Below, in pieces: positions 1-11,014 of a stretch of 64,000 nucleotides of DNA (the first letter of the stretch is position 1; each line of letters begins with the position of its first letter). The notes beneath the pieces are model-generated. The model made no database searches. It was not told the DNA's origin and saw only the letters and a list, made by a program, of their open reading frames with translations. The stretch covers positions 8,826,913-8,890,912 of the forward strand of contig CM040450.1 in assembly GCA_022749755.1 (NCBI GenBank). The letters are read 5' to 3'. Position numbers and translations under genes: made by a program. Origin of the DNA: Azadirachta indica (Eukaryota; Streptophyta; Magnoliopsida; Sapindales; Meliaceae).

Positions 1-597
1 ATCCTGTGTAACCCACCTCGGCATTAAACAAATTTGCTCTCAACTTCTACAAATCTTGTTTTTGTGCCTCAACCTATCTATATTTCTCTTCTCTTGACTC
101 ATCTCATGCTTCTTATTATCTACTGGTTTTCATTGGTTTGATCGTAAAATATGTTGCTAAATATCTACCCAGCATTATCTTGTAACTAGTCAATATATCT
201 GTTTGTTAAACCCAGTACTGAGGTTTATTACTTGTTTCTTGTTGTAACCAAATCATGCTCTCTCTCTTGACTCATCTCGTACTATATGAGAAGGTTTTTT
301 CCTTTCTTTTTTGGTCTAGAATGGATGTTGAGCTATTGTGTTTCATTTATTATTGAAAGTTAGGAAGAAAAATGCTGTTAATGTTAATGGATGAAGTGTT
401 GCAGCTTTGTTTGATGATTGATTGGCAATAACAAATTCTTGGATGGTGAAAATTGTTATTGTATCATCATTCACCACTAGGTAAGTGAAAGGATCAAGTT
501 TGATATACTTTTACCAAAGCGATGTGCAAACAAACCTAAAAATATCTTTGTTCCAAGTTGAGCATTAGGAACCCTTATGCTTGAAGTTGACGGGCCG
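1..597. other. AT-rich intron-like sequence, no gene seen
   Basis: No coding potential recognised. By comparison with the homologous stretch at 30309-30904 in unit 2 it lies between the P450 exon stub (962-1000) and the next P450 exon, which for this copy would be left of the window. It is therefore best read as a degraded CYP97C intron. Confidence 0.5.
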
Positions 598-770
598 TGT
601 TAAAGCTAAAAATAGAAATGTATAAGGTGTCATTAAATGGTGGTTATTGGAGTCGTATTAGTTGTCTCTTTGTTATTCATTACTCATTCAACACTATATA
701 AGTCTTGCACTAGTTTATTAGTTAATATCATTCAATAATAATGCAACCTCTAAGCAATTAGCTAGCAACA
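598..770 (+). mobile_element. Putative short copia-type LTR, unit 1
   Basis: The segment starts TGTTAAAGC right after a purine-rich stretch ending in cgggccg, as a polypurine tract precedes a 3' LTR. It holds a good TATA box (TATATAAG, 695-702) followed by a pyrimidine-poor leader and a run of CAATAATAATG, and may end at CAACA (770). No integrase or RNase H reading frame is visible next to it, so it would be a solo or truncated LTR. The 3' edge is uncertain and could extend to about 900. Copies: 30905-31079 and 62858-63030. Confidence 0.38.
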
Positions 771-961
771 CATCTCAATTTTTAATTTCAAAATCCTTCG
801 CTCTTTTGTTTCCTAGCTTCAGTTATTTATCTTTCAAAGTTCTTTCTATAGAATTTTTAACTTCCCTCTAATTAAATCCCCTGCATCTTACCTGCGAGAT
901 AAAAATAATAGTAATAAAAATAGAAAAATCCCAAATAAGAAGAGAGATAAAATGACATTAC

Positions 962-1000
962 CGTCCAAAGCAAGCCTTCAGCAATTGCAAAACCCGTGCC
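962..1000 (-). pseudogene. CYP97C-like exon stub abutting MULE-A
   Basis: Read on the minus strand these 39 bases give GTGFAIAEGLLWT followed by a GTAATG splice donor. This matches the CYP97C segment that lies just before the ARRRAVV exon, and the donor phase fits that exon (see 29628). The other side of the stub ends at 1000, where MULE-A sequence begins, so the upstream part of the exon is missing. The downstream exons of this gene copy lie left of the window. Confidence 0.72.
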
Positions 1001-1203
1001 ATTCTCGAAGGTAAGTTTCGAGTATAGCTACTATTAGTTTCGAGTTACACTTTTGAGTTAGGTGAATTTTTTGCCTATGTTCGAGTTACACTTTCAATTT
1101 TGACAGATCCCAGGTGGATGCACAGTTATGTTAAGTAATGAAAACTAGTAACTCTGCGTGTTTTGTCATTGATTAGCTGTTGTTTCTTATTTTTGGTGCA
1201 GTT

Positions 1204-3746
1204 ATAGAGTTGCCAATTACGATAGTTACTCGGTTAAGAGGTTCTTGGGAACGTATTCCGAATGATGGTGATGTTTACATTGGTGACGAGTTGATGCCCT
1301 TTTTTGTGTGGATCAAGACGGAACATATGAACACTTTATGCATATTGTTTATGCTGGATATGGGATTAATCCATCTAAGGAAACTATCAAAGCGAAAGTG
1401 ATCTTTCTTGACTGTGCACAAGTTTTGGGAATGCCTCAAACACCAACATCTATTAACATTGAATCTAGTTTCTACACCTTTATTAATATTAATAATGCAG
1501 ATTTTATTAATGCAAGGGGTCATTATTACCTGTATCAAACTAAGGAACGCATTAGTGGTAGAGAGCAATCTAGGCCATATGAATTTTAGCATCAAAGAAT
1601 AGGGGGAGCCCTATTCAAGTCCTCTTGTGGGAGTAATCAACTCAATAATGTAATTCTTGCAATGTTGTCAAAATAGGCACAGTTCAATAATGAATTTAAT
1701 TGCGCAGATGCAAAGGCTCGGCTTGAAGAATACAACTCTCTACTTGTACAAGATGCAAAGCCACAGAATGCTGAGCCAAATGCTCCCTGGCCCGAGGATG
1801 ATGCAACCACTATAGACGGAGGTGTTTCTCCTCCTTGCCATAGATAGAAAAAATAGCGACACGCTAATCGTGAATATCATTGTGAGGTAGGAACCTCACT
1901 GATGATGAGGAATATGAGGCAACAAGAGATATTGGTGCTCGTTATGTGTATAGAGGTAGCTCAGTGGCCATTCCATCACCGTCAAATCAATACAATTGGG
2001 CAATGCCTCCCATTCCATCATTTACATCGATGGTAAGCGATGCATCATCTAGTACTGTGTCTGGGGATGTATGTGTTGACATATTTACAGTACAAAATAT
2101 GATAGCCTTTAGGAACCATTTTCAGTTCAAGATTTGCATGTCAAATACAACTCATCTCACTGTAAAGTGTGTTCAAGATGGTTGCAAATGGTGAGTACGG
2201 GCGACTAAGAATAACAACGATGCAAATTTTATGTTACTCACATCAGATCAGTACATACGTGTCAGAATATGGTGTTGCAAGATTGGCACCGACAAGCAAG
2301 TAGTCAGTTAATTGGAGAACTTATGAAAGATATTTTTAAAGATATCAATCAAATTTACACTCCAACAAATATTCAACATGATATTCAGATTGAATACGTG
2401 GTCCATCTTTCATACTCAAACACTTGGCATAGTAAAAAGGTAGCCTTGCAGATTGTCTACAAAGATTCAGTTGCGTCGTTTAAGGGACTCCTCGTGTATT
2501 GTTGTGTGTTAGAGGATAAAACTTGAGGACTATGATGGCAATTGAAACTGATGAAAAGGACCATTTCTTGTACTTTTTCATGGTGCTAAGGCTATGTATC
2601 CAAGGGTTTTGCAACAACATTTGGCCCGTTATCACCATTAATGGTACTTTTCTTAAGAGTAAATATCGAGACACATTGTTTATAGCATCTGCTCAACATG
2701 GGAATGATCAAATATATCCAGTGGTCTTTGATATTGCCGATTCTGAAAATGATGCATAATGAGAATGGTTTTTAGTTAAACTTTGGTATACTATTGGGTC
2801 AGTTAAGGGTTTGGTTTTCATCTCAGATCGACATAATAGCATACCAAAGAGGATCAGCTCTATCTCCCCTAAGGCGACTCATGGCTTTTGTACTGACCAT
2901 ATATCCGAGAATTTAAAGGCCAAGTACAAGATGCGCCAACATAAGACATACACATTCCTTGCAGCTTATTTCAAGGCCGCAGATACGTACCGTAAAAGTG
3001 AGTTCACCAAATATACAGACAATTTTAGAATTATGCATCCTCAAGTTGCAAAATACTTGGAAGATCTTGTTTTGTTGCATAGGTAGGCAAGGACACGATT
3101 TCCATCAAGTCGATATAACATGCAAACCACGAACATAGCTAAGAGTATGAACTTCGTGCTTAGACATGCTCATGCTCTACTCATCATTCCTTTGGCCGAC
3201 TTCATAGAATTCCTGGTCCAAAGGTGGTTCTACGAACGTAGAGAGTTGGCAACCGCTCAAAATGGATACTTTACTGAAGCAACCCAATTAAAATTAAATA
3301 ATCAAGCTGAGTTGTCACGTATCATGACTGTGCATCATGTGTCATGCTTTGAATTCAAAGTAAGGGAACGAGAAAATAATGAGGTTATTGACATACGATC
3401 GAAGAAATATAGTTACAGATTCCTTGACATCCAACAATTACCATGCTTTAATGCTTTAGTCACTTGTTGACATATTCATCTCTCTCATCACTCACTATGC
3501 TCGTATTACTACACCACTGACACATAAGTCACAGCCTACTCAGAGCCCATTAACCTGGTTGGTAATGACGTTGAGTGGGTGGTTCCTGACAATGTTCAAG
3601 GAATTAATGTTAAACCCTCAGCCTGCTAGTTTACTAAGGAAACAACGATTCCCTTCTACTGGGGAAGATCTGATTCAAGGAAGGTGTTCCCATTGATTAC
3701 AAGTTGGCCACAACTCTGCGACATGTCATTATCTGATCCCGTTTAA
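1204..3746 (+). pseudogene. mudrA-like MULE transposase remnant (MULE-A, unit 1)
   Basis: Broken transposase of the Mutator superfamily, which would cut and reinsert the element in the nucleus. Segments in order: N-terminal region (1204-1593) with a +2 frameshift in a T run after MPF; middle region with several stops (1600-2530); MULE transposase domain (about 2523-2930; IWPVITINGTFLKSKYRDT, then VFISDRHNS and THGFCTDHI); helical region ending QRWFYERRE (3120-3300); SWIM-like segment (3390-3480, LPCFNALVTC). The start codon seen in MULE-B (ATG at 18638) is ATA here. The first catalytic Asp of the DDE triad reads Asn (AAT, 2640-2642). Certainly inactive. Confidence 0.85.
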
Positions 3747-4082
3747 CCCAAGGTAGTGAGTTTCATTTATGGTATGTTATTTCCATTTGATTTACTTTTA
3801 GGCGCTCCAAATTTTACCACTACGCGATTGCCTCATGTTTTACAATCCATGTTTTATTTCATTATTTCATATTAAGCTATAGTGAATGTATGAATAATGT
3901 CAAAATTGTTATAGTTTCATGCACATCCGAGTATGTCATTTCCAATTGACTTACTTGTAGACATTCCTGATTTTCCAACCTGTGATTGTATCATGCTATA
4001 TAAACCATAGTTGATTTCATTATTTTATATAAAGCTAATTTGAATGTATGAATAATATCCAAATTGTTAGATTTTGGAAAAC

Positions 4083-4190
4083 TCGAAAGTACACTTTCGA
4101 ATATATATGAATTATGCTTTACTCGAAAGTGTACTATTGAGTGAGTGCTCAAAATTTCACTCAAAAGTACACTTTCGAGCATTCATCAAT
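4083..4190. repeat. CGAAAGT/ACTTTCG palindrome cluster behind mudrA
   Basis: Inverted pairs of the 8-mer TCGAAAGT occur here, for example TCGAAAGT (4083-4090), two bases, then ACTTTCGA (4093-4100), with further degenerate copies to 4185. The same block follows mudrA in the other MULE copies (20745-20890, 34403-34505, 52375-52520), so it is a structural part of the element, lying between the two convergent genes. Confidence 0.7.
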
Positions 4191-5205
4191 TGCTTTGTTT
4201 TTTCCTTTACCTTCTTAATTTTTTCGAAGTGCAAATAGGCACAAATAAAATCTACAAACAATTAAATTAGAACTATAAAATATTTTACTAAGGTTAGGAA
4301 ATTATTTGTTTATTCATCCATTCAATACAGTATTATCGTTATATAAGTAAAATAAATATCCAATTAAATCAATTCAATTACTTGTGTTTATGCAAATTTA
4401 TTTACGTTAACACTGTTAACTAAGTAAATAAATTGTCAAAGAAGTTGAGAAATTACTTGTTCGATAATTTATTTTTTCGTTGTTATTGTTAATTTAGTAA
4501 ATGATTCGTCAACAAATATATGTGTCTTGCATATCCATCAATGTGATTTGAAAAATACACTACACAAAATGGTTAAAACAATAATCGAGAGAAGGGTATA
4601 ACATGCGTAATTGACTTAAAACAATAAGTTATGAACATCAGAAACCATCGTAAACCAATATGAAAAAAAATGTACAAATAATACAAAAAAAAACAATAAA
4701 CTACAACAATTGACTTTCCCATAGGTCTACTACAACTCTGGTCCTTATTTACACACCGTCTTTTAGGCCAAGATTGAACAAAAGCCCTACTCGATCCTAA
4801 GTATTGTATGACTATGCAAGTGAAGATCATGCAGTCCCTTAATCCAACCGCTACTATAGTATGCCTTAAATCGATTGGATATACGTGAAAGGTGCAAGAT
4901 GCTTGACCACAACAGTCCGATATCTGTAGGTGGGAATATAAATACACAATGATTGTATAGCAAAATCAATCTAAGCATCCCCATAGGCAAAGGGATTTGA
5001 ATCGTAGGCCGTGATCTCCCTTCGCAAAAATAGATCTTACAAGCTACCCAATGGTCACCATCGAGGTTTACGAGCAAGTACATAACATCTACCTAGATCC
5101 AATCTCTGTGTAGTCAGGAATGCCACGCTGTCACGAAGGACTCAATGTCCGAGTTTAGGTAGAATGTGCTCTCGGCCAACGCTCGTGATAGGTACCCTTT
5201 ATGCG

Positions 5206-6789
5206 TGTGATACTCGAATTTAATGTTGATGAAAACGTATATAGGTTAGGCAATTGTATATGTGTGTGTGTGTAGATATATATGCAGAAGTTAGAAGAAG
5301 AGTACATTTATTTGGGATGGATTATTTCATTAGTGATAGATATGTTTATACTTTCAAAAAAGAAGGATTTTGAGTTAAAAGGAAAAAGGGAGTAAGGGTT
5401 AGTGTGAAATTTAGAATCCATAATGCTTCCTTTTATTTTGCCTATGTCAATTAGGGAAAAAAAAAGGAAAAGAGCAAAGCAAGAGAAAGAGAGGACATGT
5501 GGCACGAGATGAAAAAATTATTAGTAAAAGTATATGTGTGTTGGTCTAATGAAGGAAAAAAAATGGTGAAACGGTAGGAATTATGTATAAATGCCATCCT
5601 AACTTTTGTTTTAAATATATATACATATTTTTAGATAACTAAGTTCAATTATTATCTATTATTATTGGATCATTATTTATTATTATTGTTAAATTGATAC
5701 TAGGAGGTGATTTGAAGAAGATAGGGAAGTCGACAGAATAATAGAATTGTAATACGTTTGTCAGGTAGGTATTTATATGTATTTGGTGGATTTTGGTTTA
5801 AAACTGAAAAGTAGGGTGTTTAATTATAATTGATGCTTTGATAAATGTGTATGAAATTCCTAAATCACCACGTGTTGATCCAATTAATTATTTTTCGAAT
5901 TGGATTTAAATAGTAATTTTTATAAGAATATTAAATTTATACATACAGTGAGAAAATTGTATCAATACGTGTTGTACTTTTATAAATATATAGTTTGTAT
6001 GGAAATGCTGTTAAATGAATCGATAAATGAGAATGTGATGGCCATGGTTGTTGTTGTGACGTGGAACGGATGTTTAGAGCGACAATTCCTGGGAATAAGG
6101 CCGCTAAAGGTCATTTCTGTTTGGGCAACAGTCTCTGAGAATAATGCCCCTAAAGATCGTTTTTGGTGGGAAGACAATTCCTAAGAATAATGCTCCTAAA
6201 GTACGTATGGATAGTTTTTGGGGCGGTGGTTCTTTAGATTAATGCCTGTAAAATACATAAGCACAAAATTTTATGAAAACTTTTTTATAAAATTATGTGT
6301 TTTACGTTGTTGACATGAATATTGAAATTGAAATTTTGATATAATATTCTGTTGTGCTTTTTGTTGGAAACTAAGAAGTGTTTTTATGTTCAAATTTATT
6401 TATTACAAATTTTAAAATTGTCTTTATATATAAATATCTATTGGGCATTAGCTCATTCCTACCTTTTAAGTTTATGCAATATTGGAGATATGTAAGTAGA
6501 AGACAAAGGATACTCTAGGACCATGATTTTACTACGTTTGAAACTATGTGTAATTATACGAGTAGGATTTTACAATGTATGGTTTTGATGTAATTTCCGT
6601 TCTTGTACTTAGATTTTAAAAGTCATCAAACTGATCATCTTTTGTTAATTAATAAAATGAAACAGTTAGTATTTAATTTTATTGGAAGAGTTTATAATAA
6701 AATTTCAAAATTTACAAGATTACATATTTGGCGTATACTACATTATAACATAAATTCTGTCGAAATTTCTTAGAATTAAGGCTATTACA
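5206..6789 (+). repeat. 5' LTR of the gypsy fragment, unit 1
   Basis: Begins TGTGATACTC and ends GGCTATTACA, giving TG...CA ends with an imperfect TGTGAT/ATTACA inverted repeat. A (TG)6 run lies at 5261-5272. The right end is fixed by the primer site five bases further on. The left end is inferred from the break with the MULE copies that lack the insertion. Confidence 0.65.
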
Positions 6790-6794
6790 AAAGT

Positions 6795-6806
6795 TGGTAT
6801 CAGAGC
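6795..6806 (+). other. Retrotransposon primer binding site
   Basis: TGGTATCAGAGC, the standard plant LTR-retrotransposon primer site complementary to the 3' end of initiator tRNA-Met, five bases behind the LTR. Confidence 0.85.
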
Positions 6807-7510
6807 TTAGGGTTAGGATTTCGTAGACATCTCTTATGATAGTGAAAAAGTTTTAGAGACATTTTAGCTTATTGTTACCTACAGTTTATTATTCTATATG
6901 AATTTTTAATTTTAATATTTTTGGTCTTATAGTATGGGAGGACCAAATACAACAAGTGGACTTGTGTAAATAGGAATGAGCAGTGTGCTCTAAGTGGTGT
7001 CTTTGTGAAGGACTTGCGAAGGATGTATGCTAATAGGATGAGAGAAAAATTGGCAGGGACTATTATGTGGTATTCAAATACTGATTTAGGTCTGGGTACT
7101 CCTAAAAATGTAAAGAATAAAACATTAATAGATTTAAAAGTTTATGGCAAAGGAGTGAATTAGAATAAACTCGTAACACGACATTTATACTATACTAGAA
7201 GATTTCTAAATACTTATAGGACTGAAATGTGTTGGATAAAGAAGTTAAAAGAAAGTTTAGTAGGTGAGGCAAGTTCCCAGGGTGAGAAAAGTATAATGGG
7301 TGAGACTAGTAAAAAGAAATTAGTAATACTAGATCTTTTTCCCATTAGGATAGAGGAAGCTTTTGAGCCTATTATTATCGAAGACACTTATACAAAGTGG
7401 TGGTGGGATGGTGTTGGGAAGACGAACTAAATAATGACTAATCTTTTGTATGTGTATAGTGTTTTTATATATACTTTGACTGCTGTAACATGAAAATCTA
7501 TTGTTTCAAT

Positions 7511-8600
7511 ATGTCCAATAATAAAGAAATAGAGGTATCCTCTTCACAAAGAAAGGAAGAGTTTGATGAGTTTTGCAAAACAATGAGAGAATTTGTTATC
7601 GCTCTTCATAGGATTACCGGTAATTCACAAATCAGAGTAATGACAATGAAGGTAAGAATATGTTAGTGTTGAGTGAGTTTAAGAAACTAAATCCTCTAAC
7701 TTTAGTGGAAAGTTTAGTCCATTAATTGCTGAGGAATGGGTGGAACAAATTAATCGAATTCTAGATACTATGCAAGCACCCAAAGAGATTTAGATTAAAC
7801 TTACAACATTTTAGTTGACTGAGCATGCAAATCATTGCTGGAATACTGTTAAGAATACAAAATCGAAGGAAGAATAGACGTGAGATGTTTTCAAAGAAGT
7901 CTTCATAGGTAAATATTCTTCTGAGGTATTTCGTGATGCCATGTTAGATGAGTTTATTCATCTAATTCAAGGAAATATGTCATTAGCACAATGTAAGGTA
8001 AGGTTTGAAACATTAAGTTAGTTTGCTACCTCAATGATTTCGAGAGATAAAGACAAGACTAAGCGGTTTGTAAAAGGTTTAAGGCCGTCACTTTAACACG
8101 AACTTATAATGTTGAACCTTTGGAACTATTTAGAAGTGGTTGAACAAGCATTGATGATAGAACAAGATGAGAAAGAAGTCAAGCTAATAATGGAATCAAA
8201 GGAGAGAAGGTTTTACTAGAAGCTTCTTAGGTGGGGAGCGAAGGGATAGATAAAAAGTCAATCTCCAATCCATGATAATCATGGTCCCCGCAAGATGCCA
8301 GGTGTGTGTTTTGAGTACGGGCAACAAGGTCATCACCGAAATATGAGTCTGCATTTAAGGCAGACACAAGGCCAGACAACTGGATTTGTTTAGGGAAGTA
8401 CCTAAGATGACCAAAAGTCGTGTATACCTCTAAGTGTGTATTTTAAATGTAGAGAATATGGCCATTATCGAAACTAGTGTCCGCGGTTGATGCAGACACT
8501 GAATCAAATAATTAGCTCACATCAAGGGAATACTTAGTCAGTAGCACAACTAAGTTGGTAGGGCAAGCAGCCACAGCAAAGAAATCATAAGCAATTGCCT
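7511..8600 (+). pseudogene. gypsy gag remnant, unit 1
   Basis: Starts MSNNKEIEVSSSQRKEEF. A retrotransposon gag domain follows (about 7690-8190; pieces such as AEEWVEQINRILDTM, DVFKEVFIGKYSSEVF and LRPSL). Two CCHC zinc-knuckle sites come next. The first (8307-8348) reads CFEYGQQGHHRNMS, so its second and last Cys are lost. The second (about 8440-8485) has Tyr for its first Cys and a TAG stop. Several TAG stops interrupt the domain, some at places where the family has Trp. Gag would form the virus-like particle; this copy cannot. Confidence 0.72.
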
Positions 8601-11014
8601 TAGAGATCTCAAGTATCACAAGGGTGAGGAAGACCTAAAGTTTAGGGATGAGCTTATGCTTTATCTGTAATATGTGATTGTATACAGATATATGTCAGAA
8701 ATCATGCTTAAATTGACATTTGGTGAAATCACAAGAAAATATGACTTACTCTGTCCTCTAGCCATCACCTTGCCTCAAAGAAATCATTAATCTAGTACGG
8801 TGTCAATTCGCCTATCTTGCCCTCTATATATGTCCCCGAGTCGTAGTCCACCGAAGGAATTGACCAAAGGTGTCATCGAAAACTAGGCCAAAAGATGGAT
8901 CTAATATCTAGACCCATACTGTAGCCAACTCCTCATCTGCCCACCCTTCATTTGCCTTAAAGGGTTGGTGTACAGGGCTAGACGAGAAGTCAACCTCTTG
9001 TAAATGCGACCGAATCGAATTTGGTCGTCCAAATAGTGTAGGTCGATAATACAAATACTTAAGCCCCCTTTAGTGTGGACCTGAACCAAAAATATTAGTT
9101 AAATTTAACAAAAATATTTTCCATATATCATTTAAGCACAAAAATATAGATATTAAGTAAGCAACTAAAAAATGTACTAACCTATGCATCCTGCCCTACA
9201 TTTGGACACATCTCATTTATCAAAACATGTATGCCATCAAGTTGGCACTGCGATGGCCCATCTTACCTCACTCTAAAATCCTAAAAATCAGCTCGGAGCA
9301 AGCTTAGATGTCTAGCAATATAATAGCCTTACAAAGACATATCAGGACGGCTATTGGAGCCACGATTAACGGGGTCATCTGGGAAGAGCTCTTTGAGATA
9401 ATTTGTCTACCACGAGGGACAATGAGGCTACAAACATTGTGAAAGATAGTAAACAAATACAGGGAAACAACTAATCACTGAATGAAGGTCTCTGTAGTTC
9501 AAACATATCAAACCCATTTTGTACGTGTGTATACCTTATTAGGTCTCCTTGGAGTGTTTACTGTCGCGGCTGTCTGATCTGTAGCGGGTAAAGAGGAAGT
9601 AAAAATCCTAGCCGTCCTCGGGATGATAGGAGGAGACGTGTCAGCAGCCTTAGTAGGGGGACTAGGTATCCATGCTAAGGTCAAGTCATCCATGAATATA
9701 GTCCCTGTATACTCCCCCTAATTTACGCCCACCAATCCTACCACCTGTGTGTAGTAAAATTTTCTTCATTCATCCTCAGTGGGCTCAATATGCTACCGTA
9801 CAACTAATGGTTGTCAAAGTAATTTAATTTCAATTGTTTCCCATCAATGTGGTTCACAAGCAAAATTATTCACATAAAACTAGGTAAACAAACAACAAAA
9901 CATCCATTTAATATGGTACTGTAGAGGGACTTAAAAAGTGCATCCTAAGCTTCCCATTGCGAATGTTCTTCTTCATCGCCATCCATCTTAACGTACATGG
10001 CAGATGTTGGTTCATGCATCACGCGAACTATCTGTCAACAGTAGGTAGGATCTTGTAAATCAATATTTGCAAATAAAATTTCAAAAAGAATAGACATTTA
10101 AAAAAAAAAAAAGAGAAAAAATCTCCTCTATAACCAAGACATCCCAAAAATTTTAAAACCTGTATATTATCACTGTATCAATTATCCAACCAGTACAACG
10201 CTTCATATTTTGCTACATCACTCACTATGCTCCATTATTGACAATACAGTACATGACAATAAAGCATCAAACACAAACACATATATCCAAGCAATCCAAC
10301 TTTTACATCTTCTCATCTAAATGTATATCTAAACATACGCCATATATCATAGTAAATTAGAAATTAAGTATGTACAAACTCTTACGTATAGCTGAAATGC
10401 CAACAGGAATTTGTTTAGATTGTATTTTGTCATATAAGTCTTGCCCTTTACCTCTGCCTCAGCCTCAGCCTCAGCCAACTAAACTCGGTATTGAGCAGCT
10501 TGCCCTCTCAAAGCTTAGCTCAGTGATCAAAAAGTATAGCACCAAGAAACTGATCCCCAGGGATATTCGTTGAACATATACAAGTCATTAATAAGGCTCA
10601 TCAACCATAAATTTGCTAGATATATCCCAGCCTATCCAATCACCACACGCTCAAGTAGGTAATAAAGCATGACCTTGACTGCGTCTACATCGTCAATAGC
10701 AGTAAAGTCAAGTACTTGGAATGCACGACCAATGTCATCCAAGCTGGGAGTAGGCTTGGGTCCAAAATACAAATCCTTCAGCCTATGTCTGCCCTCATTT
10801 ATATCCGGGTATGCCCTAAATGTAAGTCCAATAATCAGTGCATACTCCATACGAGAGAATCCCATGGGCGTCTCTCCGATCAGAAACTACATCTCCTGCT
10901 TATCCCTATCTGTCTAGACCTCATGTAAAAGGATTTTATGCCCCAAGTTTCTGTTGAAGCCCAAGAATTAGAGATCCAAAAATTGTCCTAAGTAGCTCTA
11001 CTTGATCCAAAAAG

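Larger units (their letters stand above)
5206..8663 (+). mobile_element. Truncated Ty3/gypsy-type retroelement nested in MULE-A, unit 1
   Basis: Insertion absent from MULE-B, whose Ulp1 remnant is continuous here (compare 21870-22000). Order: one LTR (5206-6789), primer binding site (6795-6806), leader with fragmentary frames (6930-7430), gag remnant (7511-8600). No protease, polymerase or 3' LTR remains. The right edge merges with Ulp1 sequence at about 8663, where about 115 bp of MULE sequence is missing. The same truncated form sits in unit 2, so insertion and truncation predate the tandem duplication. Confidence 0.75.
4700..10925 (-). pseudogene. Ulp1-like (peptidase C48) gene remnant with DUF1985-like N-terminus, MULE-A unit 1
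   Basis: Read leftwards: a DUF1985-like N-terminal part (10632-10925; EYALIIGLTFRAYP and the closing VKVMLYYLLERVVIG), a linker, then a C-terminal protease-like part. There the catalytic His-Trp pair lies in LDGDHWVACKIYF (His 5051-5053) and a candidate catalytic Cys in LRDCMIFTC (Cys 4831-4833; families normally read DCG). The two catalytic pieces are in different frames, stops are frequent, and a gypsy fragment (5206-8663) splits the gene. Ulp1-like proteases cut SUMO from proteins; such genes are known cargo of plant MULEs. It lies convergent with mudrA. The family assignment rests on motifs only. Confidence 0.6.
1001..11004 (+). mobile_element. MULE-A, unit 1 (degenerate Mutator-like element)
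   Basis: Composite degenerate element: CGAAAGT-like terminal motifs (1005-1110), mudrA-like remnant on + (1204-3746), a second cluster of CGAAAGT palindromes (4083-4190) and a Ulp1/DUF1985-like remnant on - (about 4700-10925) interrupted by a gypsy fragment. Compared with MULE-B it lacks the first 200 bp or so of terminal motifs. The 3' end is truncated by a deletion at 11004. No terminal inverted repeat or 9-bp target duplication could be found, as is known for non-TIR MULEs. The outer limits are inferred from where the A and B copies stop matching. Confidence 0.75.
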
